Notes under the pieces: generated by a model
What the model saw: only the letters and a program-made list of their open reading frames with translations
Told to the model about the DNA's origin: nothing
The model's database searches: none
NCBI GenBank assembly: GCA_946482655.1
Contig: CAMLSA010000027.1
Coordinates: 1 to 32,438, forward strand
DNA length: 32,438 nt
Direction of reading: 5' to 3'
DNA from: an uncultured Sphingomonas sp.
Lineage (GTDB): Bacteria; Pseudomonadota; Alphaproteobacteria; Sphingomonadales; Sphingomonadaceae
Part shown: one piece after another, positions 14,746 to 24,650 of the stretch
How positions within the stretch are numbered: position 1 is the first letter of the stretch
Layout: each line of letters opens with the position of its first letter
Position numbers and translations under genes: made by a program

Positions 14746-14763
14746 CGGTGGGGTATGCGCCAA
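14735..14763 (-). promoter_or_regulatory. Predicted sigma-70-type promoter of msrA
   Basis: On the minus strand TTGGCG (14763-14758) and CATAAT (14740-14735) are separated by exactly 17 bp, close to the vegetative consensus. A start site near 14728 would leave a leader of only about 14 nt before the annotated ATG, or about 23 nt before the alternative TTG at 14705. Confidence 0.5.
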
Positions 14764-14812
14764 TCCTAATCGACGGCTCGACCTTAGACCTTCGTCGTCC
14801 CCACCTTCGCTG

Positions 14813-14830
14813 CCCCGGCGGAGGTCGGGG
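14813..14830. repeat. REP-like GC-rich palindrome, copy 1
   Basis: CCCCGG (14813-14818) pairs with TCGGGG (14825-14830), one G-U, around CGGAGG. It lies 13 bp beyond the aminotransferase stop codon. The core CCCCGGCGGA and the flank AGCGACG recur at 30875-30895 after lysS. It is therefore probably a dispersed intergenic repeat of this genome, possibly serving as a transcript end. Confidence 0.4.
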
Positions 14831-14842
14831 AGCGACGGCTAA

Positions 14843-16754
<1,912 letters not shown>

Positions 16755-16945
16755 GTGCCCCTGTCAGAAGTTCATCGGCTAGATATACCGCTGCCGATCG
16801 TTTGATTTCGACTCGACAACAAGCCTCCAGCCTATAGCCAAGTTCCCGGTTCTTCTCGAAAATTTTGAGCCGTGGTTAACGAGTCGCATCTGGCGAAGAC
16901 CCCGGCGACCTTGCAATGGCGCGGCGCATTGCTCATGTCGAGCGC

Positions 16946-17614
16946 ATGACCAGTTCAGGCGACACTCCTCTCAAGGCCGTCATCATTCCGGTGACCGCCT
17001 TCCAGCAGAATTGCACCTTGCTGTGGTGCACCAAGACCATGAAGGGCGCGTTCGTCGACGCGGGCGGCGATCTCGATCGGCTCACGGCGACGGCGGCGCA
17101 GCATGGCGTGACGATTGAGAAGCTGCTCGTGACACATGGCCATATCGATCATTGCGGGGGCACCGGCATATTGGCCGAACAGCTGCGCGTGCCGATCGAG
17201 GGACCCCACCCCGAGGACATGTTCTGGATCGCGCGGCTCGGCGAGGACGGGCGCGGCTATGGCATCGAAGGGCGGGCATTCGAGCCCGACCGCTGGCTGG
17301 ACGATGGCGATCAGGTGACGGTGGGCGAGCTGGTCCTGGACGTGATCCACTGCCCTGGGCACACTCCGGGCCATGTCATCTTCCACCATGCGCCATCGAA
17401 GCTGGCGCTGGTCGGCGACGTTCTGTTCCAAGGCTCTATCGGCCGCACCGATTTCCCGCGCGGCAACCATGCCGACCTGATCGCGTCGATCACCGGGAAG
17501 CTTTGGCCGCTGGGCGGCGACACCGCCTTCGTGCCGGGCCACGGCGCGATGTCGACCTTCGCCCATGAAAGAGCGAGCAACCCCTATGTCGGGGATCGGG
17601 TGGTGGGTAGCTAG
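16946..17614 (+). CDS. MBL-fold metallo-hydrolase (glyoxalase II-like)
   Basis: A 222-residue metallo-beta-lactamase-fold hydrolase of the GloB-like group that uses two zinc ions. The signature THGHIDHCGG provides H64, H66, D68 and H69 (numbered from this start). Later metal ligands are in CPGHTPGH, VGDVLF (the bridging Asp) and VPGHGAMS. GDVLFQGSIGRTDFPRG is typical of the YcbL/GloB-like glyoxalase II-type branch. Natural substrates of these are usually thioesters, but this is not demonstrated. An upstream in-frame ATG at 16916 would add ten residues; I prefer 16946 because KAVIIPVTAFQQNC is close to the N-terminus in relatives, though neither start has a good Shine-Dalgarno. It is cytosolic and monocistronic, and is followed by a minus-strand MAPEG gene. 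Confidence 0.9.
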   Translation: MTSSGDTPLKAVIIPVTAFQQNCTLLWCTKTMKGAFVDAGGDLDRLTATAAQHGVTIEKLLVTHGHIDHCGGTGILAEQLRVPIEGPHPEDMFWIARLGEDGRGYGIEGRAFEPDRWLDDGDQVTVGELVLDVIHCPGHTPGHVIFHHAPSKLALVGDVLFQGSIGRTDFPRGNHADLIASITGKLWPLGGDTAFVPGHGAMSTFAHERASNPYVGDRVVGS

Positions 17615-17719
17615 CCGGCGCCGACGCGGCTCGCGACAATCTCCTCTCGGACCTATGGAGAGCGTTGGCGAGGATGCCAGGGTCACCGGATGTGGCCGCC
17701 GGCGCCCTAGACGAAAAAA

Positions 17720-18160
17720 CTACTGCCCCGTCCCCAGGCTGTCGCTGGCCACCGCGGTGATCGTGCCGTTGCGGGTGATGTAGGGGATGCTGATCGCATA
17801 GCCGGCGAGGCCGATCAGGACGATCCAGGTGGTGAGGATGCCGGCGGCACGCAGCGGATGCGGCGTCTGCCTGTCCATTCCAAACGGATGAACGATGCGA
17901 CCGAGTATATATATAATGCCTGCCGCCCACAGCCAGCTGTGGGTTCCACGCGCCAGTTCGATGAGCGCCATCAGGATCAGCACGAGGGGCGTATATTCGA
18001 TATAATTGAGCTGAGCGCGCATCCGCGCCGCGAGCAGCGCATTGCCGCCATCGCCGATCAGGACCTTGGCCTTGAGCCGGAGCGTGACGATGCGTATCGC
18101 CAGCCAGATGTTCACGATCGCGGCGGCGCCCGCGATCGTCAGCGTGATGGGCAGGATCAT
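17720..18160 (-). CDS. MAPEG family membrane protein
   Basis: A 146-residue integral membrane protein with four hydrophobic segments, matching the MAPEG family (membrane-associated proteins in eicosanoid and glutathione metabolism). The family signature appears as NALLAARMRAQLNYIEYTPLVL, including the conserved Arg/Asn/Glu region before the second helix, then GIIYILGRIVHPFGM. Eukaryotic members are glutathione transferases/peroxidases; bacterial ones such as YecN-like proteins are mostly uncharacterised, so the substrate is unknown. ATG 18160 has a very strong AAGGAGGGGG about 6 nt upstream, so the start is well supported; the extra open frame to 18280 is discarded. It is monocistronic. Its promoter side faces the rpmF operon (158-bp divergent gap). 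Confidence 0.88.
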   Translation of the reverse strand: MILPITLTIAGAAAIVNIWLAIRIVTLRLKAKVLIGDGGNALLAARMRAQLNYIEYTPLVLILMALIELARGTHSWLWAAGIIYILGRIVHPFGMDRQTPHPLRAAGILTTWIVLIGLAGYAISIPYITRNGTITAVASDSLGTGQ

Positions 18161-18210
18161 CTTCCCCCTCCTTGATGTTCGGGGCGATGATTGGCAGGTC
18201 GCGCCGATAC

Positions 18211-18238
18211 TTGCAACGCGGAGCGAAATCGCTATAGG
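18211..18238 (+). promoter_or_regulatory. Predicted promoter of the rpmF-plsX operon
   Basis: TTGCAA (18211-18216) and TATAGG (18233-18238) are 16 bp apart, a reasonable vegetative-type promoter. A start around 18244-18246 would put the following hairpin at the very 5' end of the transcript. The evidence is consensus similarity only. Confidence 0.42.
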
Positions 18239-18248
18239 TCGCGCGCTC

Positions 18249-18298
18249 GCGACGAGCCCGGCCCAAAGCATGCCGGGCACTCGTCGCTTTATTTATTT
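18249..18298 (+). terminator. Terminator-like hairpin in the rpmF leader (possible attenuator)
   Basis: GCGACGAG (18249-18256) pairs with CTCGTCGC (18280-18287), and inside it CCCGGC (18257-18262) pairs with GCCGGG (18272-18277), leaving a two-base bulge and a 9-nt loop. The stem is followed by TTTATTTATTT (18288-18298). This has the shape of an intrinsic terminator, but it lies upstream of rpmF, 21 nt before its start codon, and no plus-strand gene ends nearby. Either it attenuates the operon or it stabilises the mRNA 5' end. Confidence 0.55.
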
Positions 18299-18318
18299 AG
18301 CTAGGAACAGGTGCCGAC

Positions 18319-18498
18319 ATGGCCGTCCCCAAGAGAAAGACTTCGCCTTCGAAGCGCAACATGCGCCGCAGCCACGACGCGCTGTCGGTGGAGGCGTTTC
18401 AGGAGTGCCCCAACTGTGGCGAACTGAAGCGCCCGCATAATCTGTGCAACGCCTGCGGCCATTACAATGGCCGCGAGATCATTTCCGTCGGGGCCTGA
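18319..18498 (+). CDS. rpmF: 50S ribosomal protein L32
   Basis: A 59-residue ribosomal protein L32, below the size that simple gene finders report. It starts [20 protein letters not shown], which is the textbook L32 N-terminus (basic, RNA-binding). The zinc-ribbon pattern [22 protein letters not shown] gives C-x2-C...C-x2-C, so this is the zinc-containing (C+) form. A start-distal AGGAACAGG (18302-18310) is 8 nt upstream of the ATG. The stop is TGA at 18496-18498 and plsX starts 20 bp later, forming the widely conserved rpmF-plsX unit that couples ribosome and phospholipid synthesis. The upstream leader contains a terminator-like hairpin, so attenuation is possible. Confidence 0.97.
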   Translation: MAVPKRKTSPSKRNMRRSHDALSVEAFQECPNCGELKRPHNLCNACGHYNGREIISVGA

Positions 18499-18518
18499 GA
18501 ACGGCCAGTTTGGGGGAA

Positions 18519-19574
18519 ATGATTGTGGACGAGGCGCCGCGAATCGCACTCGACGCGATGGGCGGTGACGGCGGACCGGCGACGATGATCGCCGGCGCCG
18601 CAATCGCCCGCAATCGCGATTCGGGATTGCGCTTCATCCTGTTCGGGGACGAAAAGTCGATTCGTTCCGAATTGCAGAAGCATCCCCGTCTCGCCGACTC
18701 CACGGTTGTCCATTGTGACGATGTGATCACCGGCGACGACAAGCCCAGCCAGGCGATCCGGCGTACCAAGACCAGCTCCATGGGGGCTGCCATACTTGCC
18801 GTGAAGGACGGCGAGGCGCAGGCCGCGCTGTCGGCCGGCAATACCGGTGCGTTGATGGCGATCGCGAAGCTTTCGCTCCGAACCATGCATGGCATCGACC
18901 GGCCGGCGCTGGCCGCGCTGCTGCCGACGCTCGGCGACAATGATCTCGTCATGCTCGACCTCGGCGCCAACACCGATTGCGACTCGCGCAATCTCGTCGA
19001 GTTCGCGGTGATGGGGGCGGCTTATTCGCGCGCCGCGGTCGGCGTGAAATGCCCCCGCGTCCGGCTGCTCAACATCGGCACCGAGGAATTGAAGGGCACC
19101 GGCGAGCTCAAGGACGCCGCCGCCGAGCTTCGCCAGCAGACCAGCGGCGAATGGCGCTTCGACGGTTTCATCGAGGCCGACCGGATCGGCCGGGGCGAGG
19201 TCGATGTCGTCGTGACCGACGGCTTCTCGGGCAATATCGCGCTCAAGTCGATCGAAGGCACCGCGCGCTTCATCACCGATCTGCTCAGGCGGGCGTTTTC
19301 CAGCTCGCTCCGGTCGAAGGCCGGCTTCCTGCTGTCGCGACCGGCCTTCAAGCTGTTGCGCCACCATCTGGATCCCAACAATCATAATGGAGCGGTCTTT
19401 CTCGGGCTCAACGGTCTCGTCGTAAAAAGCCATGGCGGTGCCGATCCCAACGGCGTGGCCAATGCAATCATCGTCGCCGACAAGATCGCGCGCGACGACA
19501 TCACCCGTCGCATCACCGAAGATCTCGAGCATTTCCGCGGCCGCCTGATCCAGCCTGAAAGCAGCGTGGCGTGA
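18519..19574 (+). CDS. plsX: Phosphate acyltransferase PlsX
   Basis: A 351-residue PlsX, which converts acyl-ACP to acyl-phosphate, the acyl donor for the first step of phosphatidic acid synthesis. It is a soluble or peripheral membrane enzyme. The N-terminal hallmark [13 protein letters not shown] is present, then [18 protein letters not shown] and ALLPTLG, then FVEAD-like [25 protein letters not shown], and the [17 protein letters not shown] end, all diagnostic of PlsX. ATG 18519 has its G-rich SD (TTTGGGGGAA) unusually close, so GTG at 18525 is an alternative start giving better spacing. Length matches the family (about 340-350). The stop overlaps the GTG of fabH by four bases (19571-19574), indicating translational coupling. 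Confidence 0.97.
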   Translation: MIVDEAPRIALDAMGGDGGPATMIAGAAIARNRDSGLRFILFGDEKSIRSELQKHPRLADSTVVHCDDVITGDDKPSQAIRRTKTSSMGAAILAVKDGEAQAALSAGNTGALMAIAKLSLRTMHGIDRPALAALLPTLGDNDLVMLDLGANTDCDSRNLVEFAVMGAAYSRAAVGVKCPRVRLLNIGTEELKGTGELKDAAAELRQQTSGEWRFDGFIEADRIGRGEVDVVVTDGFSGNIALKSIEGTARFITDLLRRAFSSSLRSKAGFLLSRPAFKLLRHHLDPNNHNGAVFLGLNGLVVKSHGGADPNGVANAIIVADKIARDDITRRITEDLEHFRGRLIQPESSVA

Positions 19575-20542
19575 CCGTCACAGCGCAACGCCGCGCCGTT
19601 ATCATCGGCACAGGCTCGGCCCTTCCTCGCCGTCGTGTCACCAATGCGGAGCTCGAAAAGATCGTCGATACCTCGGACGAGTGGATCGTCGAGCGGACCG
19701 GCATCCGCGCGCGCCATATCGCCGGCGACGACGAGACCACCTCGACCCTCGCCACCGACGCCGCGCGTAGGGCGATCGCGGCCGCCGGTATCCAGATTTC
19801 CGACATAGGGCTGATCGTTCTCGCGACATCTACCCCCGACCAGACTTTTCCCGCCTCGGCGACGCTTGTCCAGGCCGCACTCGGCATCAATGATTGCGTC
19901 GCGTTCGACGTCCAGGCGGTGTGCTCGGGATTCCTCTACGCACTGACGGTCGCCGACAGCATGATCCGCGGCGGCGCTGCCGAACATGCGCTGGTGATCG
20001 GCTCGGAGACGTTCAGCCGCATCCTCGACTGGGAGGATCGCGCTACCTGCGTGCTGTTCGGCGACGGCGCTGGCGCGGTGGTGCTCAAGGCCGAGGAAGG
20101 GACGCGGGGCGTGCTCGCCTCGAGGCTCCACGCCGATGGCCGCCACAACCAGCTCCTCTATGTTGATGGCGGTCCCTCGACGACCCAGACGGTCGGCAAG
20201 CTGCGCATGAAGGGACAGGAGGTTTTCCGTCATGCGGTCACCAATCTGGCCGAGGTGCTGCGCGAGGTGATGGAGGTGGCGGGCCTCACGGTGGCCGATA
20301 TCGATTGGGTGGTGCCGCATCAGGCCAACCGCCGGATTCTCGACGCGACGGCCCGCAAGCTGGGCTTGGCCGCCGAGCAGGTGATTGTCACGGTCGACCA
20401 GCATGCCAATACTTCGGCCGCTTCGGTGCCACTCGCGCTTGACGTCGCGGTGCGCGACGGCCGGATCAGCCGGGGCGACTTGCTGGTACTCGAGGCGATG
20501 GGCGGCGGCTTCACCTGGGGCGCCGCCGCGGTCCGCTATTAA
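19571..20542 (+). CDS. fabH: Beta-ketoacyl-ACP synthase III FabH
   Basis: A 323-residue ketoacyl-ACP synthase III that condenses acetyl-CoA with malonyl-ACP to start fatty acid synthesis. The catalytic triad is C118 (in QAVCSGF), H250 (in VPHQANRRI) and N280 (in [10 protein letters not shown]). The FabH-typical [15 protein letters not shown] (31-45) and the ACP/CoA-binding Arg cluster near 45-49 are intact. The GTG start at 19571 overlaps the plsX stop. With rpmF and plsX upstream and ihfA downstream, it is part of a classic alphaproteobacterial cluster. The 76-bp gap to ihfA may hold a second promoter. All key residues are present, so the enzyme should be active. Confidence 0.97.
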   Translation: MTVTAQRRAVIIGTGSALPRRRVTNAELEKIVDTSDEWIVERTGIRARHIAGDDETTSTLATDAARRAIAAAGIQISDIGLIVLATSTPDQTFPASATLVQAALGINDCVAFDVQAVCSGFLYALTVADSMIRGGAAEHALVIGSETFSRILDWEDRATCVLFGDGAGAVVLKAEEGTRGVLASRLHADGRHNQLLYVDGGPSTTQTVGKLRMKGQEVFRHAVTNLAEVLREVMEVAGLTVADIDWVVPHQANRRILDATARKLGLAAEQVIVTVDQHANTSAASVPLALDVAVRDGRISRGDLLVLEAMGGGFTWGAAAVRY

Positions 20543-20618
20543 ACCCTTTGTAAAACGGCTTTGATTCGTCTGCCTCAGAACGTAAGGTGGCCGATACTCA
20601 ATGTAATTGGGGGGCTGT

Positions 20619-20921
20619 ATGGCGTTGGATCGGGGGACATTGACGCGAGCGGATTTATCCGAAGAGGTGCACCGCGAAATTGGCCTGTCGCGGGCCGATT
20701 CGGCCTCGGTGGTCGAACAAGTGCTCGAACATATGTGCAGTGCACTCGCCAAGGGCGAGAATGTGAAGATATCCGGTTTCGGCAGCTTCATCCTGCGCGA
20801 AAAGGGCCTGCGGGTCGGGCGTAATCCCAAGACCGGAGTGGAGGTTCCGATCGCACCACGGCGGGTGCTGACGTTCCGGGCCAGCCAGATGCTGCGCGAC
20901 AGGATCGTTTCGGGAAGTTAG
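20619..20921 (+). CDS. ihfA: Integration host factor subunit alpha
   Basis: A 100-residue DNA-bending protein of the HU/IHF family. It forms an alpha/beta heterodimer that bends DNA sharply, acting in promoter architecture, recombination and nucleoid packaging. The IhfA type is indicated by [19 protein letters not shown] at the N-terminus, [12 protein letters not shown] in the beta part, and the DNA-arm sequence [20 protein letters not shown] with the intercalating proline. ATG 20619 has the G-rich stretch TTGGGGGGCTGT just upstream; a TTG four codons earlier is not used. It has a normal length. It lies between fabH and a MerR gene 11 bp later, as in many alphaproteobacteria. Confidence 0.96.
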   Translation: MALDRGTLTRADLSEEVHREIGLSRADSASVVEQVLEHMCSALAKGENVKISGFGSFILREKGLRVGRNPKTGVEVPIAPRRVLTFRASQMLRDRIVSGS

Positions 20922-20932
20922 GCGGTTTTTCA

Positions 20933-21337
20933 ATGAGTTCGGGCGGAGATAAGGCCGAAGACGCGTTCCGTACGATCGGCGAACTATCGGCCGAACTCGG
21001 CATTCAGCAGCATATATTGCGCTATTGGGAAACGCGCTTTCCCCAGCTGCGTCCACTTCAGCGGGCCGGCAACCGGCGCTATTATCGCCCCGCCGACGCG
21101 GCCCTCGTGCGCCGGATCCACAGCCTGCTCAATGAGCAGGGCTATACGATTCGCGGGGTCCAGAAGCTGCTGGCGCAAAAAGCCCCCGCCGATTCCGGAC
21201 CGGCCCCGCCGCCCGCGCCGATCGCGCCTCAGCCCGTGCTGGTCGTCAACCAGTCCAGCCTTCCTTCGCCCGCCCGCGTCGAGTTGCTGGCGATTCGCGA
21301 ATCGCTCGTTCAGGCACTCGCGGCGGACATGGATTGA
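20933..21337 (+). CDS. MerR family transcriptional regulator
   Basis: A 134-residue MerR-type DNA-binding protein. The N-terminal winged-helix region is clear: FRTIGELSAELGIQQHILRYWETRF (helix-turn-helix) followed by the wing NRRYYRPADAALVRRIHSLL and GYTIRGVQKLL. The C-terminal half is a Pro-rich linker (PADSGPAPPPAPIAPQPV) and a short helix, with no recognisable ligand-binding cysteines or effector domain, so the inducer is unknown. It follows ihfA by 11 bp and is the last gene of the rpmF-plsX-fabH-ihfA unit, where such a MerR gene recurs in alphaproteobacteria. Target genes are not evident. ATG 20933 is well placed. A hairpin follows at 21339-21363. Confidence 0.92.
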   Translation: MSSGGDKAEDAFRTIGELSAELGIQQHILRYWETRFPQLRPLQRAGNRRYYRPADAALVRRIHSLLNEQGYTIRGVQKLLAQKAPADSGPAPPPAPIAPQPVLVVNQSSLPSPARVELLAIRESLVQALAADMD

Positions 21338-21338
21338 G

Positions 21339-21363
21339 CTTCTCCGCTCGCCTGGCGGGGAAG
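21339..21363. terminator. Hairpin between merR-type gene and sixA (weak terminator candidate)
   Basis: CTTCTCCGC (21339-21347) pairs with GCGGGGAAG (21355-21363) over nine bases with one G-U, around a 7-nt loop, directly after the merR-type stop codon. No T-run follows, so this is only a candidate for ending the operon and/or the convergent phosphatase transcript. Confidence 0.35.
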
Positions 21364-21374
21364 GGGAGGCATAG

Positions 21375-21917
21375 TCAGTTTCGATCGGGCCCCAGCGCAG
21401 GGTCCAGATCCCTTGGCCGCACGAACAGGGATAGCTCGCCGCTGTTGGGGCGGACATCTTCCCAGCGGTCCACCGTGAAACTGATCTCGACGATGCTCGC
21501 GGTCGGAAATTTTTCCTCGATCTGATCGCGGGCATCGTCTCCCGGCCTGTCGGGGACCATCATCAGCACCAGGTCTTCGAGCCCCGGATTGTGACCGACC
21601 AGCAGCAGGCTCTCGTAGCTGTCATCGGTTTCATGGACTACATCGAGCAGCGACACCGCCGACGCCAGATAGATGCGCTTGTCCCAGGAGGGCGCGATCG
21701 TCTCGCCCACGCCCTCGGCGAGATGTTCGATCGTCTCGACCACACGGATCGCCGGCGAGGCGACGACATGGTCATAATGGATGTGATGAGCGCGCAGATA
21801 TTCGCCGATCCGGTGCGCGGCGCGCTTGCCGCGGCTGTTGAGCGGCCGATCGAAATCGCGGGCGACGGGATCGTCCCAACCGGACTTGGCATGGCGCAAC
21901 AGCGTCAGCTTCTTCAC
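21375..21917 (-). CDS. Histidine phosphatase family protein (SixA-like)
   Basis: A 180-residue phosphohistidine-type phosphatase of the histidine phosphatase superfamily. The active-site motif LLRHAKSGW contains the phospho-acceptor H9, and the second catalytic His is H109 in LLVGHNPGLEDL. RxLNSRGKRAA and the RH-x6 spacing match SixA more than phosphoglycerate mutase. SixA dephosphorylates histidine phosphotransfer proteins such as ArcB in enterics; in sphingomonads the partner is unknown, and a role in the nitrogen-related phosphotransferase system is another possibility. It is a soluble, monocistronic gene. The TonB receptor gene ends 89 bp away on the same strand, so read-through from that gene into it is conceivable. 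Confidence 0.9.
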   Translation of the reverse strand: MKKLTLLRHAKSGWDDPVARDFDRPLNSRGKRAAHRIGEYLRAHHIHYDHVVASPAIRVVETIEHLAEGVGETIAPSWDKRIYLASAVSLLDVVHETDDSYESLLLVGHNPGLEDLVLMMVPDRPGDDARDQIEEKFPTASIVEISFTVDRWEDVRPNSGELSLFVRPRDLDPALGPDRN

Positions 21918-22006
21918 GATCCGGCGCCCTCTGTGTTCATGGCTCGGGTGATGCCTGAAAGACGCGGCAGATGAAAGCCTGTCGGCGCCTCGGGCATCGG
22001 GATCGT

Positions 22007-24199
22007 TTAGAAACTGTAGCCGATGCGCAGATTCACCGTTCGGCGCAGGCCGAGGAAGCAGTCGCCGCGGCCAAGGCAGGTCGTGTAGTATCTCTTGTCG
22101 AAGAGGTTGGTCGCGTTGAGGGACGCGCGCCAGGGGCCATAATCGACGCCGAGCAGCGCGTCGAACAGAAGATAATCCGGCGTGGCCAGGGTGAACGGAG
22201 CGAAGCTGCTGTCGAAACTGACCGACCAGCTGGTGCTGACATAACGGGCGCCCCCGCCAAGCCGCAGCGAGACATCATCCGCAAGATCGAACTGCTTCAT
22301 CGCCCATATCGAGGCGAGGTGCTTGGGAATGCTCTCGACCTGGTTGGTCGTGACGCGGCCGCGGGTGGCGATGGATTGGTCCTTTGCGCGCGTATAGCTG
22401 TAGGAAGCGATCACGTCGAAGCTCTCGCCGATCGATCGTTGAGCCTCGATCTCGACGCCCTTCGTCTCGATGGTGCCGGCCTGGATCTGGTTGAGCGGAT
22501 TGGAGGGATCGGAGATCAGCCGGCCGCTGTCCTTCAGGTCATAGAAAGTCGCCGTCGCGAAAGTCGCTTCGTCCGGTTGCCACTTGATGCCGGCCTCATA
22601 TTGCCGGCCTCGTGTCGGCTTGTAGGGGTTGCCGAAGAAATCGGTTCCGACGACCGGCTGAAAACTTTCCGAATAGCTCAGATAGGGCGTGAGCCCCGGC
22701 ACGACGTCGTAGAGTAGACCGATTCGTGTCGTCCACGCCTTGTCGATGAACTTGGTCCCGCCGACGGCTTTGTTGGTGGCCCGGTCCCGGCGGAGGCCGA
22801 GAACGACCGTGGCCCGATCGAAGGCTCGGATTTCATCCTGCAGGTAGAAGCCGAGCTGCGTTTCGCGGGTCGGCGCAAGCGGGAAGTAGGTCAGCGGGAC
22901 GAGGTTGCCGTAGACCGGGTCATAGGCGTCGATCGGGGTGGTGCCCGGCGCGCCGGGCGCGGCGTTCGACACCGCGAAGGCCGATGTGCCGCGCGAGCGA
23001 AAACGGGCATAATCGATGCCGATCAGCAGCTTGTGGATCAGGGGACCGGTTGCGAAGTCGGCCTGCATCTGGCTGTCGCTGGTCAATGTTTTCGAGCGGA
23101 ACACTTCCCCAAAGGCCAAGCGATGCAGAATGCGGTTGTCGCCGCGCGTGGCATAGCTCGGGAAAAACTGGTTGAGATATGGGTCCGATGCCGGAACGAA
23201 CGGCTGGGTCGGGGAGGAGTAGACGTCGCCATAATGGAGAACCTGATCGGACTTGAACCATTCGTAGCGCAGGTTCTGCCTGACGCGCAGATGCGGCGAG
23301 AAGCGATGAACCAACTGCGCCGTGACATTCTCGGTATTGAGATCGACCCGGTCCACCGAGGGCTCGCCGAGCTGTCGATCCCATGGCAGGCGGCCATTGG
23401 GTGCGCTGTCACCGAGCAGCGTCGAGACATAGGGCAGGAATTGGCCGGTCCAGCCGCTGTCGTCATCCTGAAACAAGCCGAGCAGCGTCAGGTCGGTCTC
23501 CGGCCTAGGTGACCAAGTCAGCGAGGGGTTGATGACGAGCCGCTTTTCCCCGACCAGATCGGTCTGCGAGTCACTGTCGCGCCAGACACCCACCAGCCGC
23601 GCGGCCAGGCTGTCGCCGGCAATTGGACCGGTGATGTCGAATCCGGCCTCCTTGCGGTCGAAGCTGCCATAGGATCCGAAGATCTGGGCACCGAACCCGA
23701 ACTGCGGTTTCTTGGTGATAGTGTTGATCAGACCGCCGGTCGAGCCCTGGCCATATAGCATGGAGGAAGGGCCTCGTATGATCTCGAGCCGCTCGAGCGT
23801 GAAGATTTCCTGTTTCGACCCCTGTCGGTAGCCGCCGAACAATCGCCGCAGGCCATCCTGGTAGACGCCGGGAGACGTGCCGCGGATGAAGCCATAATCA
23901 CCGCGCGTGTCGAGACCATAGGCTTCGGGCCGGACGCCCGCCGAGTAGCGGAGCGCGTCCTGCAGATTGAGTGCGCCCATGTCGAGGAAGCGATGGGCGG
24001 GAACGATGCTGATGGCCTGGGGGGTGGCGATCAGCGGCGTGTCGGTCTTGGTGCCCCCGCTGGTGTGCCAGCGCTCTCCGGTCACGATGATGGTTTCCGC
24101 CGCGCCTCCGGCCTCGGCGTCCAGATCCGCGGCGAACAGGGGCGTCGACAGTGCCGACGCAGCCGCGAGCATCGCAACCCATGATGTTCCACTGCGCAA
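22007..24199 (-). CDS. TonB-dependent siderophore receptor (outer membrane)
   Basis: A 730-residue outer-membrane receptor. Signal peptide about 1-23 (hydrophobic MLAAASALSTPLFAA), TonB-box-like ETIIVTGE at about 35-42, then a plug domain (SAGVRPEAYGL, VYQDGLRR, ERLEIIRGPSSMLYGQGS, GGLINTITKKP), and a 22-strand barrel ending in aromatic phenylalanine (RIGYSF). The late TTCLGRGDCFLG with two cysteines is typical of the FhuA/FoxA-type siderophore receptors. Such receptors take up ferric siderophores using TonB/ExbBD energy; the ligand cannot be told. The start is TTG at 24199, chosen for the GGGGG 7 nt upstream and the better signal peptide; ATG at 24172 is an alternative. It is divergent from the DUF-PepSY operon, with Fur-like repeats in the gap. 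Confidence 0.94.
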   Translation of the reverse strand: MRSGTSWVAMLAAASALSTPLFAADLDAEAGGAAETIIVTGERWHTSGGTKTDTPLIATPQAISIVPAHRFLDMGALNLQDALRYSAGVRPEAYGLDTRGDYGFIRGTSPGVYQDGLRRLFGGYRQGSKQEIFTLERLEIIRGPSSMLYGQGSTGGLINTITKKPQFGFGAQIFGSYGSFDRKEAGFDITGPIAGDSLAARLVGVWRDSDSQTDLVGEKRLVINPSLTWSPRPETDLTLLGLFQDDDSGWTGQFLPYVSTLLGDSAPNGRLPWDRQLGEPSVDRVDLNTENVTAQLVHRFSPHLRVRQNLRYEWFKSDQVLHYGDVYSSPTQPFVPASDPYLNQFFPSYATRGDNRILHRLAFGEVFRSKTLTSDSQMQADFATGPLIHKLLIGIDYARFRSRGTSAFAVSNAAPGAPGTTPIDAYDPVYGNLVPLTYFPLAPTRETQLGFYLQDEIRAFDRATVVLGLRRDRATNKAVGGTKFIDKAWTTRIGLLYDVVPGLTPYLSYSESFQPVVGTDFFGNPYKPTRGRQYEAGIKWQPDEATFATATFYDLKDSGRLISDPSNPLNQIQAGTIETKGVEIEAQRSIGESFDVIASYSYTRAKDQSIATRGRVTTNQVESIPKHLASIWAMKQFDLADDVSLRLGGGARYVSTSWSVSFDSSFAPFTLATPDYLLFDALLGVDYGPWRASLNATNLFDKRYYTTCLGRGDCFLGLRRTVNLRIGYSF

Positions 24200-24245
24200 A
24201 GCTGTACCCCCGATTATCTGCCCGTGTGAATGGAGGATGTGCGCT

Positions 24246-24291
24246 AATGCAAGTCATCCGCAATATCAATCCTTGTTAAGAGTGACTTGCA
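24246..24291. promoter_or_regulatory. Fur-like inverted repeat in the TonB receptor / PepSY divergent promoter
   Basis: TGCAAGTCA (24248-24256) and TGACTTGCA (24283-24291) are a perfect 9-bp inverted pair separated by 26 bases. The first is embedded in AATGCAAGTCATCCGCAAT (24246-24264), which loosely resembles the 7-1-7 palindromes of ferric-uptake regulators with TGC..GCA ends. The second overlaps a possible TTGCAA -35 element (24287-24292) facing the PepSY operon. The position between an iron receptor and its accessory operon supports Fur-type control; binding is inferred. Confidence 0.5.
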
Positions 24292-24344
24292 ACAAGGCGT
24301 CCAAAGCGATAGGGCTCAGGCGGGTGCGAGAAGAAGGGAATTGG

Positions 24345-24650
24345 ATGTCGCCGCGATCGCACAGATGGGTCAGAATAGGATTTGCTGGTCCCGGCGCCGT
24401 GATCGTCGCCCTGGTGGTCATGGCCGGAATGGCGCTATGGCTGCCGGGAGGCGCGGCGGGGATCGACAATCTCGTCCTGCCACTGGTGCTCGTACCGCTG
24501 ATCTGGGCGGCCCTCTTCTTCCATGCCTGCCTCGATCCACGCCTGGGCCGTGTCATGCTGGTCTTCATCGGCCTGCTCGCGCTTCACGCCGGGCTGATCG
24601 CGCAGAATCTCCTCGATCGCTCAGCTCCCGTTCCGGAGGCCCGCCCGTGA
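24345..24650 (+). CDS. Small membrane protein of iron-uptake operon (DUF3649-like)
   Basis: A 101-residue protein with three hydrophobic segments (about 11-31, 42-60 and 67-88) and an N-terminal basic stretch (MSPRSHRWVR). By position and topology it resembles the DUF3649 proteins found in pseudomonads before a PepSY protein and a DUF3325 protein next to TonB siderophore receptors. The match is from gene order, size and membrane pattern, and sequence identity has not been checked. ATG 24345 has AAGGGAA about 6 nt upstream. Its TGA overlaps the GTG start of the PepSY gene (24647-24650), so the two are translationally coupled. It lies 145 bp from the divergent TonB receptor start. Function unknown; inferred to help siderophore-iron handling at the inner membrane. 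Confidence 0.72.
   Translation: MSPRSHRWVRIGFAGPGAVIVALVVMAGMALWLPGGAAGIDNLVLPLVLVPLIWAALFFHACLDPRLGRVMLVFIGLLALHAGLIAQNLLDRSAPVPEARP

Noticed and set aside
21338..21374. tRNA-Pro gene after the MerR gene, as found in some alphaproteobacteria
   Set aside because: The gap is only 37 bp and contains a simple hairpin, with no room for a tRNA.
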